Part shown: positions 58,156 to 64,000 of the stretch, in pieces
Numbering within the stretch: position 1 is the stretch's first letter
Layout of the letters: each line of letters begins with the position of its first letter
DNA from: Leptobrachium leishanense
Lineage: Eukaryota; Chordata; Amphibia; Anura; Megophryidae
Length of the DNA stretch: 64,000 nucleotides
Assembly: GCA_009667805.1 (NCBI GenBank)
Contig: CM019068.1
Location: 4,695,218-4,759,217, forward strand
Reading direction: 5' to 3'
The notes under the pieces: generated by a model
Seen by the model: the letters and a program-made list of their open reading frames with translations, nothing else
Told to the model about the DNA's origin: nothing
Database searches by the model: none
Translations under genes and position numbers: made by a program

Positions 58156-61100
58156 CTGTGGTAGGAAGAGGAGGGAGGGTGAGTAACACGGCGTGCGCGG
58201 CGCCCAAAAACACGATGCTCGTGCAAATACAGCCGCTCTGAACATGTAACTCACTCGCACGCGCTGAGCCCCGCACACAGAATGCCAAGGAATCCCTGTA
58301 ATCTGAGTGTGTCGCACGCGCTGAGCCCCGCACACAGAATGCCAAGGAATCCCTGTAATCTGAGCGTGTCGCACGCACTGAGCCCCGCACACAGAATGCC
58401 AAGGAATCCCTGTAATCTGAGTGTGTCGCACGCGCTGAGCCCCGCACACAGAATGCCAAGGAATCCCTGTGATCTGAGTGTGTCGCACGCACTGAGCCCC
58501 GCACACAGAATGCCAAGGAATCCCTGTAATCTGAGCGTGTCGCACGTGCTGAGCCCCGCACACAGAATGCCAAGGAATCCCTGTAATCTGAGCGTGTCGC
58601 ACGCACTGAGCCCCGCACACAGAATGCCAAGGAATCCCTGTAATCTGAGCGTGTCGCACGTGCTGAGCCCCGCACACAGAATGCCAAGGAATCCCTGTAA
58701 TCTGAGCGTGTCGCACGCACTGAGCCCCGCACACAGAATGCCAAGGAATCCCTGTAATCTGAGCGTGTCGCACGCACTGAGCCCCGCACACAGAGTGCCA
58801 AGGAATCCCTGTAATCTGAGCGTGTCGCACGCGCTGAGCCGCGCACACAGAGTGCCAAGGAATCCCTGTAATCTGAGCGTGTCGCACGCGCTGAGCCCCG
58901 CACACAGAGTGCCAAGGAATCCCTGTAATCTGAGCGTGTCGCACGCGCTGAGCCCCGCACACAGAATGCCATGGAATCCCTGTGATCTGAGCGTGTCGCA
59001 CGTGCTGAGCCCCGCACACAGAATGCCAAGGAATCCCTGTAATCTGAGTGTGTCGCACGCGCTGAGCCCCGCACACAGAATGCCAAGAACCCCCGAATTC
59101 GTGCCAAGGTAGCGTGTCGCACGCGCTGAGCCGCGCACACAGAGTGCCAAGGAATCCCTGTGATCTGAGTGTGTCGCACGCGCTGAGCCCCGCACACAGA
59201 GTGCCAAGGAATCCCTGTAATCTGAGTGTGTCGCATGCGCTGAGCCCCGCACACAGAGTGCCAAGGAATCCCTGTAATCTGAGTGTGTCGCACGCGCTGA
59301 GCCCCGCACACAGAGTGCCAAGGAATCCCTGTAATCTGAGTGTGTCGCACGCGCTGAGCCCCGCACACAGAATGCCATGGAATCCCTGTGATCTGAGTGT
59401 GTCGCACACGCTGAGCCGCGCACATAGAATTCCAAGGAATCCCTGTAATCTGAGTGTGTCGCACGCGCTGAGCCCTGCACACAGAATGCCAAGGAATCCC
59501 TGTAATCTGAGTGTGTCGCACGCGCTGAGCCCCGCACAGAGAGTGCCAAGGAATCCCTGTGATCTGAGTGTGTCGCACGCGCTGAGCCCCGCACACAGAA
59601 TGCCAAGGAATCCCTGTGATCTGAGTGTGTCGCACGCGCTGAGCCCCGCACACAGAATGCCAAGGAATCCCTGTAATCTGAGCGTGTCGCACGCGCTGAG
59701 CCCCGCACACAGAATGCCAAGGAATCCCTGTAATCTGAGCGTGTCGCACGCGCTGAGCCCCGCGCACAGAATGCCAAGGAATCCCTGTAATCTGAGCGTG
59801 TCGCACGCGCTGAGCCCCGCACACAGAATGCCAAGGAATCCCTGTAATCTGAGTGTGTCGCACGTGCTGAGCCCCGCACACAGAGTGCCAAGGAATCCCT
59901 GTAATCTGAGTGTGTCGCACGCGCTGAGCCTGCACACAGAATGCCAAGGAATCCCTGTAATCTGAGTGTGTCGCACGCGCTGAGCCCCGCACAGAGAGTG
60001 CCAAGGAATCCCTGTGATCTGAGTGTGTCGCACGCGCTGAGCCCCGCACACAGAATGCCAAGGAATCCCTGTGATCTGAGTGTGTCGCACGCGCTGAGCC
60101 CCGCACACAGAATGCCAAGGAATCCCTGTAATCTGAGCGTGTCGCACGCGCTGAGCCCCGCGCACAGAATGCCAAGGAATCCCTGTAATCTGAGTGTGTC
60201 GCACGCGCTGAGCCCCGCGCACAGAATATGATTATTTATAATGAGAAAAGAAATCCAATGATTGAACAAGACCCCGTAGGAAGCTCCCATGATGCTCTCT
60301 GCTGAGCTCTGACATTCCTCTATACACAATGTCACATCGGGTGTTACACACTAAGCGCTGCTGTTGGGCCTTTGCTGTTTAGTTTTGAGACACGCCGGTG
60401 TTTCTCAGTCCTGCAATACTGGCAAACTCCGGCGCTTCGTGCAGAACCCCATAGATTTATATACATGGGAGGGGGAGGGGGTGTGACAGCTGTTTTACCT
60501 TTCGAGCTGCAGGGGGCGCTGTATTTCGTCACCGCAAATTCATCTACAAAACAATAGACAAGACAAGGTGAACGAGCGAACAGGGGACGGGATCAGCTAT
60601 AATAAATGTGATGACAGAGAGAGCCAGGGGATCCCAGGCCGCACAGGGGAGGATCACGCGCTGCACAGGAGAGGATTCCAGGCTGCACAGGGGAGGATCA
60701 CAGGCCGCACAGGGGAGGATCACGTGATTCACAGGAGAGGATCCCAGGCTGCACAGGGGAGGATCACGCGCTGCACATTGGAGGATCCCAGGCCGCACAG
60801 GGGAGGATCACGCGCTGCACAGGAGAGGATCACAGGCCGCACAGGGGAGGATCACGTGATTCACAGGAGAGGATCCCAGGCTGCACAGGGGAGGATCACG
60901 CGCTGCACATTGGAGGATCACAGGCTGCACAGGGGAGGATCACGTGCTGCACAGGAGAGGATCCCAGGCTGCACATGGGAGGATCACAGGCTGCACAGGG
61001 GAGGATCACAGGCCGCACAGGGGAGGATCACGCGATTCACAGGAGAGGATCCCAGGCTGCACAGGGAGGATTACACGATGCACAGGAGAGGATCCCAGGC

Positions 61101-63772
61101 TGCGCAGGGAGGATCACGCGATGCACAGGAGAGGATCCCAGGCTGCGCAGGGAGGATCACGCGATGCACAGGAGAGGATCCCAGGCTGCGCAGGGAGGAT
61201 CACGCGATGCACAGGAGAGGATCCCAGGCCGCCCATGTTAGGATCACGCGATGCACAGGAGAGGATCCCAGGCGGCACAGGTTAGGATCACGCGATGCAC
61301 AGGAGAGGATCCCAGGCTGCACAGGGGAGGATCACGCGATGCACAGGAGAGGATCCCAGGCTGCGCAGGGAGGATCACGCGATGCACAGGAGAGGATCCC
61401 AGGCTGCGCAGGTTAGGATCACGCGATGCACAGGAGAGGATCCCAGGCTGCACAGGGGAGGATCACGCGATGCACAGGAGAGGATCCCAGGCTGCGCAGG
61501 GAGGATCACGCGATGCACAGGAGAGGATCCCAGGCTGCGCAGGTTAGTATCACGCGATGCACAGGAGAGGATCCCAGGCCACGCAGGGAGAATCACGCGA
61601 TGCACAGGAGAGGATCCCAGGCTGCGCAGGGAGGATCACGCGATGCACAGGAGAGGATCCCAGGCCGCCCAGGTTAGGGTCACGCGATGCACAGGAGAGG
61701 ATCCCAGGCCACGCAGGGAGGATCATGCGATGCACAGGAGAGGATCCCAGGCTGCACAGGAGGGGATGACGATGCAGTAACAGCCAGCGCTCTTTAATGC
61801 CGCCGGGCAGAGGGACGGCGAGCTCCGTTACCTGTCTCGTAGTAATCATAGACCATGGCGGTGGCCGGCTGGAGGTTCCCGACTGGAATGTCCTGTTCAA
61901 TCAGAAACCTGAACGTCTGGACGACCTTGGAAAGCTGCGAACAGAGAAAGCGAATCCTCAGAAGCGAAGGCACAATCACATATATTGAAATACACCGGCC
62001 GCCGGCTCCTCCACTTCATTCCCTTAATACAGGGGTCAGCGTCCTGCCCGCTGCCTCCAGGTCTGCAGGGAGCCAATTAAACGACGTGGCCAGGGTGAGG
62101 TGTGTCATGGATTTCCCCTCTCTTGCCCAGTTTGTACCCGGGGTTGGACTGGCCGCTCATCATTCCAGGTGCGGGAAGCACCAGCACGCAGAGGGAGCTG
62201 GACCAATCAGGGAGACCTTTCCATGTCTTCCATCATATCTCTCACCCAGTACACGTGACCCACTGAACATGTGCCCGCTGGGCCGGCCTGGCTCTATTCA
62301 CAGGGAAGCGGCTAATGATCTGCGTGTGACGTCACGGAGCGCTGGAAGACACAGGACTCACCGCATCAAAGTACACGATGACTTTATTGGAGAACGACTC
62401 TGCCCTCTTAATGTGCTCATCATGGATCAGCTGGAAGAGAAGCAAAGGGTGAGAGCCCAGTTACAGGAGGTCACGGAGGAGCGTTTCGTCATCACCGCGG
62501 CATACCGTAACGCAGCTCATGGCGTGAGGGGGGATTATGGTTACAAAGTGGTTGGAGCTTCAGAGTTTATTCATGGTAGTTTTGGTGGAACCGGCGCTCG
62601 TTATTCAGCACCAACAGATACCATGGGGTTAACAGTTCTCACCGTCATGAGGTCCATTCCTCTACCAATATCTCTATGTGGATGAGGGAAGGGGGGGGTC
62701 TACTGCAGAGGTTACAGATCGACAACGCCACAAACTCTGTAACCACGTTTCCACGTCCCGCGCGCCTCAATGGAATAATCGCTACGGTAACGCTACATTG
62801 TATCAATGAATCAGAGCGTTCATAGGTGAAGCCTCGGGACGCATTACCCGCTTGACTGTGGCTTTGACTGGGATGTACCCGGACGGCAGCTTGAGGTCCA
62901 CGATGGCCATGTTGGAGGAATCTCTTGGCCCGGTATAGCTGCGGAGAGAGTTTGTGAAGATTGATTTCCGTCATATTTTCGTGGCAGACAGGTGGCACCT
63001 CGCGTTACCCCAATCGTACAATAAGCCCCTCTTCCCCCATGAATTGGAAATTCAGACACTGCTATCTCCCAAAACACCACGGCGGGTAAAGCCGGCCCAC
63101 ATGTCCAGCGCTCCATGAGGAGTCAATATATGGACTTTCTGGGAATTCCTGGAGCTTCCTCTTACCTTACATTAACAGCGACGGTGAGGATCCTCTCTGA
63201 TTTGTGGGTGCAGGTGTCAGGGTCTGTGGTCACAGAGATGTAGAAGGGAGCGTGGCCCTTGGGATGAGGAATGTTGTACTTCAGGCTGGCCTGTAAAAAA
63301 GTCACATATGTCACACTGACACGGCCGGAGCTTCCTGGAATCCTGCGTTTTATCTGTGTCCTCCTCCTGCAGGTCTCCACACCTCGTGCTCCCCGCACGG
63401 CCGGCACACGGTGGCATCATATGTCCGGCCCTTGTTACGGAAGCCGAGGTGTAACAGAGGAACATGCCCCATCATTAGGCCCAGGTTTTCCTCAATCTGC
63501 AGGTTTTGTCGGTGGTTTCTCGAAGAACCTGACGTAAACATTTTACTCCAACCCACCTGTATGAAGACGCAGCCGTCCCCGCTGACGGTGACCGTGTACT
63601 TCCCGGGGACCTTGTCCAGAAGAGCGCTCTGGAGCAGCAGGCGGTTTGAGTCGTCAACCTGGAACTTTGCAACTGGAGAACCGTCAAGACTCAGTGAAAC
63701 TTTACGAGGACCGTCATGGCTCTGTGTGAGTGACCCGAAGAGCGAGAGAGCCTGGAGAGCGACTACTGTGTC
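58136..63772 (-). CDS. A2M-like: Alpha-2-macroglobulin family gene, last seven coding exons
   Basis: Exons 63557-63772, 63166-63290, 62848-62938, 62362-62430, 61832-61934, 60499-60543 and 58136-58155 all have AG/GT borders and compatible phases. They join into 669 bases, 222 codons plus stop, without any break. The protein covers the end of the thioester/CUB region and the whole receptor-binding domain of a secreted thioester protease trap. Two Cys that pair in the mammalian receptor-binding domain are present (DPDTC and SAPC), as is the Lys pair spaced by four in YIPVKATVK that corresponds to the LRP1-binding lysines. The gene continues upstream beyond 64000. Whether it is A2M, a PZP/ovostatin-like paralogue or A2ML1 cannot be decided from this part. 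Three introns are filled with minisatellites. Confidence 0.93.
58256..60228 (+). repeat. 57-bp minisatellite in the last A2M-like intron
   Basis: About 34 units containing CCAAGGAATCCCTGTAATCT, GAGTGTGTCGCACGCGCTGA and GCCCCGCACACAGAATG. One irregular unit near 59090-59110 breaks the array. The unit is a multiple of three and open in several frames, giving spurious frames of up to about 726 codons on the minus strand. It occupies most of the 2.3-kb intron between the last two coding exons. Confidence 0.97.
60499..60543 (-). CDS. A2M-like exon: 45-base penultimate exon
   Basis: Acceptor TTTTGTAG, donor GTAAAA. Encodes [15 protein letters not shown] (first and last codons split), with the second RBD Cys. 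A reading through the donor would run on into low-complexity Pro codons to a stop near 60344; the split-codon match to the next exon makes splicing more likely. Confidence 0.88.
60640..61766 (+). repeat. About 44-bp (2 x 22) minisatellite in an A2M-like intron
   Basis: Units alternate GGATCACGCGATGCACAGGA and GAGGATCCCAGGCTGCACAG. It fills the intron between the DYYET exon and the 45-base exon almost completely. About 26 double units. Confidence 0.95.
61832..61934 (-). CDS. A2M-like exon: DYYET exon
   Basis: 103 bases; acceptor TTCGCAG, donor GTAACG. Encodes [18 protein letters not shown] and MVYDYYET, strongly conserved in the family; ends in phase 1 so that the next exon completes Asp. Confidence 0.94.
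62362..62430 (-). CDS. A2M-like exon: 23-codon receptor-binding-domain exon
   Basis: 69 bases, phase 0; acceptor CTCTTCCAG, donor GTGAGT. Encodes [20 protein letters not shown] followed by FDA, corresponding to the strand before the final RBD beta-sheet part. Confidence 0.9.
62848..62938 (-). CDS. A2M-like exon: receptor-binding helix
   Basis: 91 bases; acceptor CTCCGCAG, donor GTAATG. Encodes [20 protein letters not shown] and [10 protein letters not shown], including the two Lys (spacing four) equivalent to those needed for LRP1 binding in human A2M. Confidence 0.93.
63166..63290 (-). CDS. A2M-like exon: start of receptor-binding domain
   Basis: 125 bases; acceptor TTTTTTACAG, donor GTAAGA. 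Encodes [20 protein letters not shown] and DPDTCTHKS with the first receptor-binding-domain Cys; the last codon (Ser) is completed in the next exon. Confidence 0.92.
63557..63772 (-). CDS. A2M-like exon: end of thioester/CUB region
   Basis: 216 bases, phase 0 at both ends, acceptor CCCATAG and donor GTGGGT. Encodes [13 protein letters not shown] at the start, [12 protein letters not shown] in the middle and SGDGCVFIQ at the end, closely matching the A2M family. Confidence 0.93.
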
Positions 63773-63781
63773 CTATGGGGG

Positions 63782-64000
63782 AGAGAAAAGTAACAGTGTA
63801 ACCTCATCAACTCCAGGGGGGAGAAACAATGTAACCTCATCAACTCCAGCGGGGAGAAACAATGTAACCTCATCAACTCCAGGGGAGAGAAACAACAATG
63901 TAACCTCATCAACTCCAGGGGAGAGAAACAACAATGTAACCTCATCAACTCCAGGGGAGAGAAACAACAATGTAACCTCATCAACTCCAGGGGAGAGAAA
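63782..64000 (+). repeat. 34-38 bp minisatellite in an A2M-like intron, running off the window
   Basis: Six units containing GTAACCTCATCAACTCCAGG and GGAGAGAAACAA, starting about ten bases upstream (gene sense) of the exon at 63772 and continuing past the window end. It lies very close to the splice acceptor. Confidence 0.93.

Noticed and set aside
58042..60335. Several overlapping 680-730-codon frames on the minus strand
   Set aside because: They are the 57-bp minisatellite in all three frames; only six codons near 58136-58155 belong to a real exon.
60344..60498. C-terminal extension of the A2M-like protein (proline-rich tail to 60344)
   Set aside because: A GTAAAA donor in the right phase precedes it and the downstream exon at 58136-58155 matches the family's C-terminus better.

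Overview
The window reads as a gene-poor, repeat-saturated stretch of a vertebrate genome, most likely an amphibian (frog). The reasons are one spliced vertebrate gene (the 3' end of an alpha-2-macroglobulin family gene, minus strand) and an unusually broad set of decayed transposons: hAT, Tc1, Harbinger-like, piggyBac-like and Kolobok-like DNA elements; BEL/Pao, Ngaro (DIRS-type) and ERV LTR elements; a CR1/L2-like LINE; and a Penelope-like element. The species is an inference from family mix only. No bacterial features, tRNA or rRNA genes were seen.

Layout. 1-8024: two decayed hAT transposons in opposite orientations, interrupted by a LINE tail, a solo LTR and two hAT-type MITEs, several with intact target duplications. 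8025-9731: 3' part of a BEL/Pao element (integrase and LTR). 9732-13195: mostly unique sequence without a recognisable gene. 13196-17348: a minisatellite, the 5' part of an endogenous retrovirus (LTR, proline-type primer site, gag matrix remnant), a LINE scrap and a complete but dead Tc1 copy. 17349-23355: a 20-bp satellite followed by a telomere-like array, together carrying three Harbinger-type MITEs, each at a TAA.

24096-54530 is the most striking part. A single 36-bp minisatellite has been split into three blocks by two large retroelements: a Ngaro tyrosine-recombinase retrotransposon (25358-35341, no target duplication) and a Penelope-like element (36304-51272, 15-bp target duplication). 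Both carry younger insertions whose removal restores the reading frame: a Kolobok-like element in Ngaro gag, and a piggyBac-like element and a solo LTR in the Penelope ORF. Two hAT elements sit in the Penelope arms, and the opposite arm preserves the empty site for each. The Penelope arms hold hammerhead ribozyme motifs, one intact and one with a core mutation. The Ngaro RNase H motif has expanded into a 31-bp minisatellite of about 33 copies.

54531-64000: seven exons of the A2M-like gene join into an uninterrupted 222-codon C-terminal reading frame (63772 down to 58136). It covers the end of the thioester/CUB region and the whole receptor-binding domain. Minisatellites fill three of its introns, and a fourth array lies just beyond its 3' end. 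This is the only gene in the window that looks functional; everything else coding is transposon debris.
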